The translations under genes were made by a program, and so were the position numbers. A stretch of DNA of 64,000 nucleotides from Nannochloropsis salina CCMP1776 (lineage: Eukaryota > Sar > Eustigmatophyceae > Eustigmatales > Monodopsidaceae): contig SDOX01000158.1 in assembly GCA_004565275.1 (NCBI GenBank), forward strand, positions 238,583 to 302,582, given 5' to 3'. The notes below the pieces were generated by a model, which saw nothing but the letters and a program-made list of their open reading frames with translations, was not told the origin of the DNA and made no database searches. Every line of letters starts with the position of its first letter. Position 1 is the stretch's first letter. Positions 10,667-21,718 of this stretch are shown here, piece after piece.

Positions 10667-11360
10667 ATGGTACAACCAGCTACAAAGCTACGACTGTTTC
10701 TACACCTTTTGCCATCATGCATGCAATACCTTCTGGTAGTGGTCGTCCTTATCCTGTCCTTGGGGCCCGCGAAGGCTTTCATTCCTCTGCAACCACACAT
10801 GCCACCACGGCAGCACCACAAATACCTTGCAGGGGGCCCTGATATTGTCAGAATGGCTGTACAGGACTCGTCTACACTTGTCAGCCTTCCTCATGACGAG
10901 TATATCAACACTCTTCCGGAGCAGGTATGCTAGTTGGCGAGAAGATGCTCAAAAGGCCACGTAGACACACCCTAGCACATCACTCTCCCAGCTTTTCCCC
11001 TTCTCATGGCTCTCATCTTGCCCTCTCTTTCCCTGGCAGGCAAGGAGCATGAAAGCTGAATGGCAATACTTGCTTGTCGAACGTCTGGAAGCGCCCACAG
11101 AAACACAAGGAGGCCTGTTCCTTCCCTCCACGGACCAGGATCCCCTGCACATGGTCCGCGTCGTCTCCATAGGCTCCGGCCTCGTGGGAGAGAGCGGGAT
11201 GTTGACCACCATCGAGAATCTGGGACGGGGCGATGTAGCCTACGTCAAACAACCCTGGGGCATTGGCCCCCGCGACGAAAATTGGGAGGGGCGGAAATTC
11301 TCCTTCATTCGGAGCCACGATGTGCTAAGCCGTATTGGTCCCACTAAAGGGAAGGAGTAG
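10667..11360 (+). CDS. CPN10: Plastid chaperonin 10 (GroES-like)
   Basis: Two exons, 10667-10924 and 11040-11360 (donor GTATGC, acceptor GGCAG, phase 0), encode 192 residues. Cpn10 caps the Cpn60 folding chamber. The amino terminus is a signal peptide whose hydrophobic core YLLVVVVLILSLGPAKA is followed by FIPLQP, an ASAF-type junction that predicts import into the complex plastid; a second in-frame ATG just before the core is an alternative start. The single GroES fold begins near WQYLLVERLE, includes the lid-loop region TETQGGLFLPS (mobile-loop equivalent with a GG-hydrophobic pattern) and ends IRSHDVLSRIG. Only one GroES domain is present, unlike the tandem cpn20 of many plastids. Upstream in-frame sequence to 10529 has an earlier ATG but a poor leader. 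Confidence 0.88.
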
Positions 11361-12620
11361 TAAGGAGGGGAAACGGAGAAGGAGAGGGGAAGGGGCGACG
11401 AGCGGAGAGGGTATGCAAAGGCCTTTGAAAGCTTTTTCGAACTTAATGTGTGCCGTGGTCCTCGAGCAGGTGGTCTGCATGCCGGGAAGGAAACCTTAAA
11501 ACGAAAGCAATCACGACGACACAGCGTCTATGGAAGGGAAGTTGATCAAGTCCCCTTTCATTTGTGTCATTTTGTTTGTACACGAGGATGCGAGCCATCC
11601 GATGGCGGCTTCCTTCTCATTTACGCAGACCTATGCGCTCGGCAACTGTGGGCGTGCGAGGACGCTCCGTTTTTACGTCTCGTACTCCAGGAGGCTCCCC
11701 GCCATTATTGTCGGCCATATTACTTAAAGGAGCTGAAGCACCTGCAGTCCCCGCCTTATGGAGGAGCTGGTGCTGTCGCTCTACCCGTCGCCGTTCCTGG
11801 ATGGCTGTCAAGGTATCGGCAACATTGATACATGATTAATTTTATAAAAGCGTCAGAAGCTTTGAACAAATGATTTTATAGCGTGATAGCAAAAACCTGC
11901 ACGGATGGGTCCGCGGTACGGGAATGCATTCAAATATCAGGAGTAGTCCTGCCTCGGAGGAACGGGAGGAAACGTCTTACAACCATTCCCATAACAACTA
12001 ATGGCCAAAATTGCTTCACCGGTTGATTTTCACTATAATTCTCATTTATGTCTCACCTTCGAGCTCTTCCACGTCTTCTGGTTTGAGTTCAATGCGTGTT
12101 GGCGGGCGTCGAAGCATCCCTCTGCCGCCGATGATGCCGAAAAAGGAGAGGCTGGTTCCCCTCGGCGGCTATCTATCAACTGTATAATCCTGCGAGTGGG
12201 CGTTTTAAGGAAGGTAGGATATGAGAGACGAGCAGCTGTTCCCCGCGTAATAAGCACGATGTCTTTGTGTAGCCTTTGGATGACTTTCAGTCGGAAAAGC
12301 ATAAACTCGGGCGCGCGACGACTACTCTTTCCCAGGGCGACATGCGAGCACATGCCACGGAAAATCAATACTGCTTTTTCACCCTCCAAGTATGCCGCGC
12401 TATCATTTTCTTTATACGTGCATCAAGCTATCACTCTTTTCGAGGGGTATGTCATGCTTTATGTCTTTTTTTTAAGACGAACCCTGCCGGCGATGGCGTC
12501 CATCGTTGGCGAGACCTGTGGGCCACCGAGACTACCAGCACTTAAATCACTCCTGCTCACTTGTATAATCCGGCCTTCCCAGCCTGTAGGTTAAAGCAGC
12601 GTCAAGAAGCTGCAGCTGCC
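11361..12620. other. Intergenic, no gene recognised
   Basis: About 1.26 kb between the cpn10 stop and the helicase start, both on the plus strand. The open frames in it overlap one another on both strands and have no recognisable domain. It must contain the cpn10 3' end and the helicase promoter. Confidence 0.45.
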
Positions 12621-15048
12621 ATGGGTGGCAGTGAGGACAAGCGCAAAAAGCGCAAGCTCGCGGAGGTAGGCAAGGTCAACAGGTGGAGAGTATCTTTCCG
12701 TCACGTTCCACTGTCGGCCGGATGCCTCTACTACTGGCCTTCTTCTCCGTCTGATGCGCTTAGTGCATGTTCTTAAAGTCGTTAACATGTGTCACCTGTT
12801 TTGCCGAGGTGATAGTGCCTTCTGACAATTTTATGAGCAAGAACTGATAAGTTTATGGTGTTTCTATCTTTACACTATCTCATGTGCCTTGGCAAGCCCC
12901 CTCTAATGCTCTATGATGACATTTGCGAGAGTGTTCCAAAAATTTTCCCTTCTTTTCCATCCATTCACTGATCTCCACGAAAGGAGCAAACGACGGAGGC
13001 CCTCGACCGGTCCGATGCAAAGGCCAGTAAGAAGAAGTGCAAGAAGAAGAAGCAGGATGCCGCTTCCTCTTGCCCATCCGCGAGACCCTTGGAAGTCTCT
13101 GATCCAGTAATAAAAAAAGATGAGTTATCGGACCAAAAAAAAGAAGAAGAAGAAGCTAGGGAGCGAAAGCTGCGCAAGAAGGCGAAGAAGGCATCGAAAC
13201 GGGCGGCCGAACTGCTCAAAATCTCTGAGGCCGAGGCGGCGGAGATGGAAGTCGAGGAGCCCGCCGACAAGCTCCTGAACGGCAGGACGAACGAGAAGCA
13301 GGATGAGCAATCCTCAGTTTCACGCCTGAGCAAAGAGGAGAGGAAGCGTGCCAAGAAAGAGAAGAAAAAGCAAGAGAAAATTGCCGCCGCCACGTCCCAT
13401 GCCACCCCACTTCCTTCCACCCCGTGTACCGCTGGCGCCCCCCACCCCTTGAGCAAGAGCGAGGCCCAGGCCTGGTGGGAAGAGAACGAGATCTTGGTCT
13501 CGGGCCCGGGGTGCGACGCCTTCCTCCCCACCCTCTCCTTCGCGGGGGTTGGTTTCCCCCCCGACTTGCTGAGATGCACCGAGGGCTTCGCCCGCCCTAC
13601 CCCCATCCAGGCTCAGTGCTGGCCCGTCCTGATGGGCGGCAGAGACATCATCGGCATCGCCGAGACCGGCTCCGGGAAGACGCTCACTTTCGTCCTTCCC
13701 GGATTGGAGCGCATCCGCAAGGCAGGGGCCCCGGACGGTGGGCGCGCGGGGCACGTCCCGCGCATGTTGGTGGTGGCCCCCACCCGGGAGTTGGCGATGC
13801 AGAGCGCGGAAGTGATCGACGGCGTGGTGGAGGGCTCGGGTCTGCGCAGCATCTGTCTCTTTGGCGGGGTGCCCAAACAGGAGCAGCGCCAGGCCTTGCG
13901 GCGGGGAGTGGACATTCTGGTGGCGACGCCGGGGCGGCTGGCGGACTTGATGGAGGAGGGGGAGTGCGACCTCTCCCGGGTATCCTATTTGGTCTTGGAC
14001 GAGGCGGACCGCATGCTCGACCAGGGCTTCGAGCAGGCCATCCGCGGGATCGTGAGCCACTGTGTGCCCCGCGGCCGGCGGCAGACGGCGTTGTTCTCCG
14101 CCACCTGGCCCGTGGCCATCCAGGCCTTGGCGGGAGAATTCCTGGAAAATCCGGTTAAGGTGACGATCGGGGGGGAGGATTTGAGCAGTAACAAGCGGGT
14201 GCAGCAGGTGGTGGAGGTGGTGGGAGAGTTCGAGCGGGAGGGCCGGCTGCGGGGGCTTCTGACGCAGTACCACGGTCGGCGCGACAACCGGGTCTTGGTC
14301 TTCGCGCTCTACAAGAAAGTGAGTGGGAAGGACGGAGGTCTGGACCTGGCACCTGGGACCCACCCTTTGACCTTCCCTCCCTCATTCCCTCCCATCCTTC
14401 CTTCCTTCCTCCCTTCCTTCCTCCCTCCCTTCCTCCCTCCTGTTGTCAGGAAGCGTCCCGATTGGAGCTGAATTTGCAGCGGCAGGGGTACAAGTGCTTA
14501 GGCATCCACGGAGACAAGGGCCAGAGCGACCGCATCGCCGCCATCGAGAAATTCAAGACCAAGGAGGTCCCCCTGCTGGTGGCCACGGACGTCGCTGCCC
14601 GGGGCCTGGACATCCCCGACGTGGAGGTGGTGATAAACTACTCCTTCCCCTTGACCATCGAAGACTACGTGCACAGGTAAAGGGAGGGCGGGAGGGAGGG
14701 AGGGCGGGAGGGAGGGAGGGAGGGAGGGAGAGAGAAGGGAAGGCAGGAAGCATGTAATCCTGTTGACGGCCTTTCCCTGCCCCTCTCCCTGTCTCCTGCG
14801 ACAGGATCGGCCGGACGGGCCGCGCGGGGAAGAAAGGCATCGCCCACACTTTTTTCCACCAGGGGGACAAGGGTAATGCGGGGGCTCTGGTCAACACCTT
14901 GCGCCAGGCGGGCCAGGAGGTGCCACCTGCCCTTTTGAAGTTCGGGACCGCGGTAAAGAAGAAAGAGCACAAGCTGTACGGGGCCTTCGGGCCTCGGGAG
15001 GGTATGGAGGAGAAGAAAGCCACCAAGATCGTTTTTGCGGACGACTGA
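12621..15048 (+). CDS. DBP3: DEAD-box RNA helicase, DBP3 / plant RH5 type
   Basis: Four exons (12621-12665, 12984-14318, 14450-14676, 14805-15048) splice in frame to 616 residues. DBP3 helicases act in the nucleolus in pre-rRNA processing for the large ribosomal subunit. The lysine-rich amino terminus (KRKKRKLAE, later KKKCKKKKQ and a KKAKKASKR stretch) fits nucleolar targeting. Helicase motifs in order: Q motif FARPTPIQAQCWP, Walker A AETGSGKT, PTRELAMQ, TPGRLADLM, VLDEADRMLDQGF, SATWP, then in exon 3 HGDKGQSDR and ATDVAARGLDIPDVE, and motif VI HRIGRTGRAGKKG created across the exon 3/4 junction. The tail VPPALLKFGTAVKKKEHKLYGAF is the DBP3-family signature. Intron 3 has a (GGGA)n arm after the donor and a pyrimidine arm before the acceptor. 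Confidence 0.93.
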
Positions 15049-15673
15049 GACAGGGTGCATACGAGGGCGGAAGGGGGGAGAGAGAGAGAAGGCGAACCCT
15101 GTATGCTGGAGAGTAGGGGGGGAGGGAAGGGGGAGAGCAATGGGACTCGCAGGGTACCCGGTCTCTCCGTGTACCCTGCCAGCACACGAAGGGAAGATAG
15201 GGCGGCGCGGGTGGCACGTGATGCCCCTTCATTCCCCAGAGGAGATGTCCCACAGCCCTCGGCGACTAACCCCCCCCTGTTCTCTCCGCGTCCGAACATT
15301 CTCAATATTCAAAGAACCATGACTTTTTGTTGGCCTCCGGCCACGGCGGTGTGCATCAACGACGTTGCGCCCTCGCCTCTACTCGGCGGAGGCAGCGACG
15401 TCGCTGGCCGTATGGGCGCCGACTGCTTTTCATTGCCCTCCGTCGACTTCCTCTTTGCTCCCTCTTGGCTCTTCTGCTCGCCTCTCAGAAGTTCGAGGGG
15501 CGAAGGGGAGCAGTAAATGTTACGTGGTCCCTCACCGACGAGGAAAGGCTTTGATTTGCCTCCTCTTTGTCCCATAACTCCACGAACACGGGCTCATAAC
15601 GCCCTCTTCCTCCCTTCACAGGCGCCTTTGTCCTCCCCCATCCCTCCTCCCACGTTCCTGCGGCCCGTGGCTT
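15049..15673. other. Spacer or 5' exon region of the next gene
   Basis: A stretch around 15410-15540 can be read as a basic and then hydrophobic leader (RRLLFIALRRLPLCSLLALLL), which might be the first coding exon of the membrane protein at 15674. I found no ATG-started frame with a matching splice phase, so it is left unassigned. Confidence 0.3.
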
Positions 15674-16018
15674 ATGGCTCCCTGGTCCTCCCGTGCAGGC
15701 GGCCGAAGCTTGGAGGAGGAGAGCCTGCGGGTGGACCTGGCCCTCAAATTGCGCGAAAAAGAGATGTCCCTCCTTCAGAGCCTTGTCGGCGGCCTGCGGA
15801 CATGGACCGCGGCCCTCTCGGAGATGGGGGTGGTGCTCAAACTCGTGCTCGCCGGCGCCGGCGGCTTGGTCTTCCTCTGGGGGGGGAGCTCCTTCGTATG
15901 GGCCGTGGTCAGGCCCTTTTGGGGGGGAAGGGAGGGGAGAGAGGGGCCGGTGGGATGGAAAGGGGGAAGAAGAAGGAGGGAGAGTGGGCGTCTGGAGGGA
16001 GGGGGAGGGGGAGGGAGA
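15674..16018 (+). CDS. Small membrane protein, partial; probably resumes after the gap and ends at 17100
   Basis: The supported part reads GRSLEEESLRVDLALKLREK, then LLQSLVGGLRTWTAALSEM, then one strong membrane helix (VVLKLVLAGAGGLVFLWGG). An acceptor CAG just before 15698 could open this exon. It ends in a basic tail, GWKGGRRRRESGRLE, encoded by a purine-rich segment. The same segment reappears right after the 100-N gap, where the frame reads KGGRRRRESGRLE, continues as an EG repeat and stops with GRRGTD at 17098-17100. I infer that the true gene goes directly from here to 17005-17100 and that the intervening sequence is misplaced. Family not recognised. Confidence 0.4.
15957..16018. repeat. 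Left copy of a ~60 bp segment duplicated across the gap
   Basis: Purine-rich segment starting GGAAAGGGGG and including GAGAGTGGGCGTCTGGAGG. It matches 17005-17066 almost base for base, differing only in the lengths of two G runs. Confidence 0.85.
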
Positions 16019-16904
16019 GAGGTGGAAGAGACGAAGAGGAAAGAGCGGTGTGGGAGACGGCGCTGCAAGTTCTCTGGTATCGTCCCCCTCCCCTCCTCCC
16101 TCCCTCCCTCCCTCCCTCCCTCCCTCCCTCCCTTGGATTCCGACCGTGGGTCCTCCACCTCATTCACGAGGAAAGCCGCAGGCGCGCCTCCCGCCTCTCT
16201 TCCCCGCCTTCCTCCTCCACCTCCCCACCCGGTTCCATCGCCGAACTCGTCTACAGCAGCACGTGGCAGTACCTGCGCGGCCTCTTTGCCGTTGCTTTCT
16301 TTTTGGCGCGAAAGTCGAAGCTGACCGGGTCGCAGCGGTTGGAGGAGGAGGAGTGGCTGGGAGGGGCCAGCCCTGCCTCTGTCGCTGCATCCCTCCTTTC
16401 CTTCCTGTTGGACCAGGACGCGTTATGGCTCCCGTACACGGGGGGCGTGCGGCGGGAAGGCTGGATGGTGCTGGTGCGGTTGATGGTGAGGGAGGGGGGG
16501 AGGGAGGGAGGGAGGGAGGGGGTGCGACACGTGCTGGACGCGGCCTTGGAAGGGGATTACATGCGGGAGGTGGAAGGAGGGGACAGGATGATCTTGGAGC
16601 GGTGGAGGAGGAAAGGGAGGAAGGCGAGACCCCGCCGCCCGAGGAGGGAGGCAAGGAGGGAGGGGCGGGGGCAGCCTACACGGAGGTGTTCGTAGAGGCG
16701 GCGGAGGAGGACGGAGGGCGGAGGCGGGGGGCGCGAGGGGGGCGGCTGGTGTTTGCAGGGGGGAGGATGGTGGAGGAGGTGGCCCTGGAGGCCTACCAGG
16801 CCGCCGGCTACCGGGGCCTGTGGTCGGAAGCTCGGCTCTACCGCCTGCTTTTCCGCCTTCTCTTGTGGGAACAGATTGTGGACCGGGACGTGCCTGGCGC
16901 TTTC
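16019..16904 (+). pseudogene. FAN1: Displaced central fragment of the FAN1 nuclease gene
   Basis: FAN1 is a structure-specific nuclease that acts with FANCD2/FANCI on DNA crosslinks. Two frames carry the central part of such a protein. The first (about 16240-16640) has ARKSKLTGSQRLEEEEW, ALWLPYTGGVRREGWMVLVR and ALEGDYMREVEGGDRMILER, which fit the TPR-like region of FAN1 (pattern RGRWW-DRLAL, then VR-GHRL). The second (about 16690-16904) has VEEVALEAYQAAGYRGLW and ARLYRLLFRLLLWEQI, then DVPGAF, matching the FAN1 segment VEELALAHY..GLLLWD..IPDVF that precedes the catalytic PLDL stretch. The frame change near 16690 implies an intron or an error. The fragment runs into the gap and is not followed by its natural continuation, which lies at 21.7-22.9 kb. 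It is labelled pseudogene only because it is incomplete in place; I think it is a misplaced piece of a real gene. Confidence 0.6.
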
Positions 16905-17004
16905 NNNNNNNNNNNNNNNNNNNNNNNNNNNNNNNNNNNNNNNNNNNNNNNNNNNNNNNNNNNNNNNNNNNNNNNNNNNNNNNNNNNNNNNNNNNNNNNN
17001 NNNN
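16905..17004. other. Assembly gap, 100 Ns
   Basis: Second placeholder of exactly 100 Ns. The sequence to its right repeats sequence found about 950 bp to its left, which questions the join. Confidence 1.
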
Positions 17005-17100
17005 GGAAAGGGGGGAAGAAGAAGGAGGGAGAGTGGGCGTCTGGAGGAGGGGGAGGGGGAGGGGGAGGGGGAGGGGGAGGGACGGAGGGGGACGGACTAA
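17005..17100 (+). CDS. Probable 3' end of the small membrane protein
   Basis: The frame KGGRRRRESGRLEE is followed by EG repeats and RRGTD and then TAA at 17098-17100. Its first 60 bp duplicate 15957-16018. Joining the two copies gives one continuous frame for the membrane protein that starts near 15674. Confidence 0.4.
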   Translation, partial: GKGGRRRRESGRLEEGEGEGEGEGEGRRGTD

Positions 17101-17618
17101 AAAGCCTTTGTGGCAGAAAGGCACACTGACAGAAAGAAGGGCAGTCAGGCCCTGTTAGAGATCAAGAAAGGAGCGGCCTCGCCATCATTTTCGTTATAAA
17201 ATGTGCTTTGACTCGGGTCTGGGCGACATCAACGCCTTCCGGTCTACCTCCCTATCTCCCCCATTACACTCTGTACACAACCTAGCTTTACTGTACACCT
17301 GTCCTTACGATTCGTCTCTTTCGCCAAATGATTTCCCGCCATTTTTGGCCCCACGAGAATCGCCCTCCATCCCCTTCGCCGTGGCAGCCCCTCACCTACA
17401 CTCCGGCCGGCCCCTCTCCTTCCCTCCCTCCCTCCCTCCCTCCCTCTCTCCCTCTCCTCCCTCCCTCCCCGCTCTTTTCCACACTCACCCTTCCTCTCTT
17501 CACCCATTTCTACTTCACACATGCCCTCCCTTGCTCTCTCACTCAGGCCTCTCCCCCAGCCCCGCTACCCCCTTTCCCTCTCTTGCCCACCGAGCCCTCC
17601 CTGTCCCTCCCCCGCCCC
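17101..17618. other. 3' spacer, pyrimidine-rich
   Basis: Between the end of the small membrane protein and the stop of the ankyrin/WW gene on the other strand. It contains (TCCC)n around 17415-17470 and CCT-rich sequence but no gene I can support. Confidence 0.4.
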
Positions 17619-18736
<1,118 letters not shown>

Positions 18737-19595
18737 ATGTTATATCCTGACCCTGGCGGCAGGAGCTCTTCTAATGCAGCGCAACGCAGTGTATCCCCTT
18801 CAATGCCCGGAGCGTACTGGTGGAAAAGGAGTCCGATCGTGACGTTTTAATTCCTACAAGAGCATACAAAGCACCTTTCAGCCGAGTGATAAGACGTATG
18901 ATGCGAACTTTGTCACATTTGCATCGTAAATAGGCACTTAAGTACGATTGTTGTGAAAAAGTCGCTGGGCTTTGCATAGATGGGTTGGGGAGGTCAAAGC
19001 AGTGTTCCTCCCCGTCTTGGAAGGTCAATTAATCACCACACAGGGTCTACTTTAGAAGGGCATTTGTCTCATGGACACTGGATTTCAGTTTATCAGCTAT
19101 GTACCATTTGCACAGGGAGACAATGCCTTGCATGGACGCCACGGTGTTCATAGGGGGAAGGGGCAGCGTTCCCTGAACATGCTTCAATCGCCGTCGCCGC
19201 TCCCCCCCCTCGATCCCGAAAATAGTTTATAAGACTATGCTCCCCTGGGGCTCAACTCCCATCGCGTCCAATTACGTGACCTTCCTCTCGTGAAGCTCAC
19301 GCGAAGTGGGTGACCCTTCTTCTTTCTGGGGGTGGAAGGCGTTGTCCGCGAGGGCCCCCGGAGGCCCGCGTACCTCACATTCGACCATCACCAGCGGGGC
19401 CCGACCCCTCGACTGATCTTTTATCGTTTACCCACCTGTACCTCCTGACAGGCCCCGCCAGTGTCAGGGTCGACATGGGGGGGAAGGACAAGGCTTGAGA
19501 GCTGACGACCGGCTCCAGCGACCTCCCCTCAGCCCGGAAGCATTTCTGATGCGCCCTGTGCTGGGAGCGTAAAGCCTCGAAGCCGATTGGTTGTG
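18737..19595. promoter_or_regulatory. Intergenic region upstream of the ankyrin/WW gene
   Basis: The stretch from 18840 to 19260 is relatively AT-rich and lies between divergent coding signals. No recognisable gene. It must contain the ankyrin/WW promoter and perhaps 5' exons of the gene to the right. Confidence 0.4.
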
Positions 19596-21540
19596 ATGGA
19601 TGGCGCGCGTGCACGCAACCCGTCAGGGCCCTGCACGCCGTGCGAGGACTCCTCTCGGAAACGTATTCGTCCAGGGCCTGCCCCGGGGTCGGGACCGGCG
19701 GCAGTGAGGGACGTCGCCTCCACGCCCTTCCCCGGGGGCCCCCGCGCCCGCGCACGCCTTGCCCTGCACGCCCGCATCAACCACCCGCTACCTCCATCGA
19801 TCCAGCGGCATCTGCATCAAATCATCGTGGCTTGGAAGCAGAAACCATGGTCTTTCCGAGTCAACAAGACCCTCCCTCTGGTCCCTGCCCCGCCACCTGA
19901 AGAACGTCGCCCGACAGCGGCGCCTCCCCATGCGCCCACCGCCCACGCCCAGCGCCAGTCCCCGAGTCCTGCCCTCCCCGCAGGGTCTTGCCAGCCGGAG
20001 ATGCCACGTGCGCTGTCTCCCAGCCTCTGCCCCGAGACATGGGCATGCACCCGGCGGGCCACCAGCCACGACCGGAGGAGGGTCCGCGCCGGGCGCCCCA
20101 GGCCCTCCTGCATCCGCCGTCGAGATTCGAAGCAAGACCACCCTCGGGCTGCTCCCACCCTTTCCGCCCCCCCCACCCCTCCCTTTGTCCTGTTGGGCCT
20201 GGGCCCCCCCCATTCCGACGGCCTCGTCGTTATAGCCGCCCGGTCCGGGGCCACCTCCTCGAGGGCGGGAGCGCAAGCCTCGGTGGTAGGCGCCCCCGAC
20301 GGCCCCCTCTCGCTGGCCTGGCACCGGCCTCCCTCCCTCCCTCCCCCCGCCCTCGCCGGGCACTGGCACCTCCTGCTCGCCCGCCTCGCCCCCGACCCAG
20401 TACCCGACCAGACCTGCCGTATCGCCCGCCCTTCCTCCCTCCCACCCTCCGCCGCACCCTCCCTGCCCCTCATCAACCCCTGGCCGGGCCTTCGGCGTCT
20501 GCTCCGCCACTTCCAGGGAGGGAAAGAGGAAGCTTTCTCTTCCCCTTCCTCCCCCTTTCCCTCCTCGCCTTCCCCCTCTTGCCACCACCTCTTCCCCCCC
20601 GCGGAGCGAGCACGCTTAACCGCCCTCGCTTCCTCCCCCTGGACCTCCCAGGCCGCCCTCTCCCTCCTCCTCCTCGTCAACGCCCTCCCCTCCCATCCCC
20701 CCGCCCTTCCCCCCGCCCTTCCCCCAAGCGGCCATCTCACAAGACTCTCCGCCCCTCCTCCCTCCCGCCCTCCCCAAAGCGACGTCCCACCTCCCCACGA
20801 AGAAGCCGGCCCCTCGGTCCTCTCCCTCCTCCCCGCCCTCTGGCCCCTCCTCTCTCTCCTGGCGCCCCGCCCCTCTCCTCCTGACTCTGCCTCTTCCCTC
20901 CCCCTCCCTCCCTGCGGCCGCCTCCTCGATAAGCAGGGGCCCGTCTCCGCCTTCCTTTTCCACGCCCTCCCCCGGCCCCCCCCACCCATTCCCTTGGAGA
21001 CTGAACCCCCCCCTCTGGCCCCTGCTCCCCCCTCTTCCCACGGCGCATGCCCCAACTCCCCCTCCCACCCCAGCCCAAAAGCCGCCACCGACCGCCCCAG
21101 CCTAAACCCTCCTGGCCCCTCCCTCCAGCAGCAGCCAGTGGATCGACACGACCTCATCCCTCCCTCCCTTCCTCCCTTCCCCTCGCCCCTCCCTCTCCTT
21201 CAAGACCTCCGCAGCAAGGGCCTGGTGGTCTTCACGCCGCCCTCTTCACCCGATTCGGTCATCGCCTCCAAGGCCGACCCGTCCTCCCTCCCGCCCTCCC
21301 TCCCGCCCTCCCTCCCGCCCTCCCCCGGGACCTGGTCCGTGCATCCCTCCCTCCTCCGAGCCTTGCACCGTCTGGCTTTTTTGTACACGGGGAGCTGGGA
21401 GCTGGTGGGAGGGCGGGAGGGAGGGCGGAAGGGAAACGAAGCGCTCGCTTCCATCCTCGCCTTGCTGAGTGGAGAGGAGTTGGGCCTGTTCGACTGCCCG
21501 CCCTCGGCCCGGGCTTCTCTTGAGACGTCGTCCTCTCTCC
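19596..21540 (+). CDS. Long Pro/Ser-rich frame, possible amino-terminal part of FAN1
   Basis: Continuous frame from the ATG at 19596. Most of it is Pro/Ser/Ala-rich and unrecognisable, and (CCCT)n tracts on the coding strand inflate that composition. Near its end are more ordinary stretches: LLQDLRSKGLVVFTPP, LLRALHRLAFLYTGSWELV and ALASILALLSGEELGLF. The first and third resemble the FAN1 region where a helical block is followed by the SAP-like LLSAPELKSLAK segment, and the VRR-NUC part of FAN1 follows directly downstream on the same strand. The link is suggestive, not firm. Unrecognised introns are likely, and part of the frame may not be translated. Confidence 0.35.
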
Positions 21541-21569
21541 CAGAAGACAAAGCGGGAGGAGAAGAGAAG

Positions 21570-21718
21570 AAAGGAGAAGAAGAAGAAGAAGAAGAAGGAG
21601 GAGGAGGAGGAGGAGGAGGAGGAAGAGGAGGAGGAGGAGGAGAAGGAGGAGAAGGAGGAGGAGGAGGAGGAGGAGGAGGAGGAGGAGGAGGAGGAGGAGG
21701 AGGAGGAGGAGGAGGAGG
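21570..21718. repeat. (GAA)n/(GGA)n microsatellite
   Basis: About 150 bp of GAA grading into GGA. Depending on frame it encodes Glu or Gly runs. It sits exactly where the central FAN1 segment ought to be, immediately upstream of the frame GIEARLREV. Confidence 0.9.
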
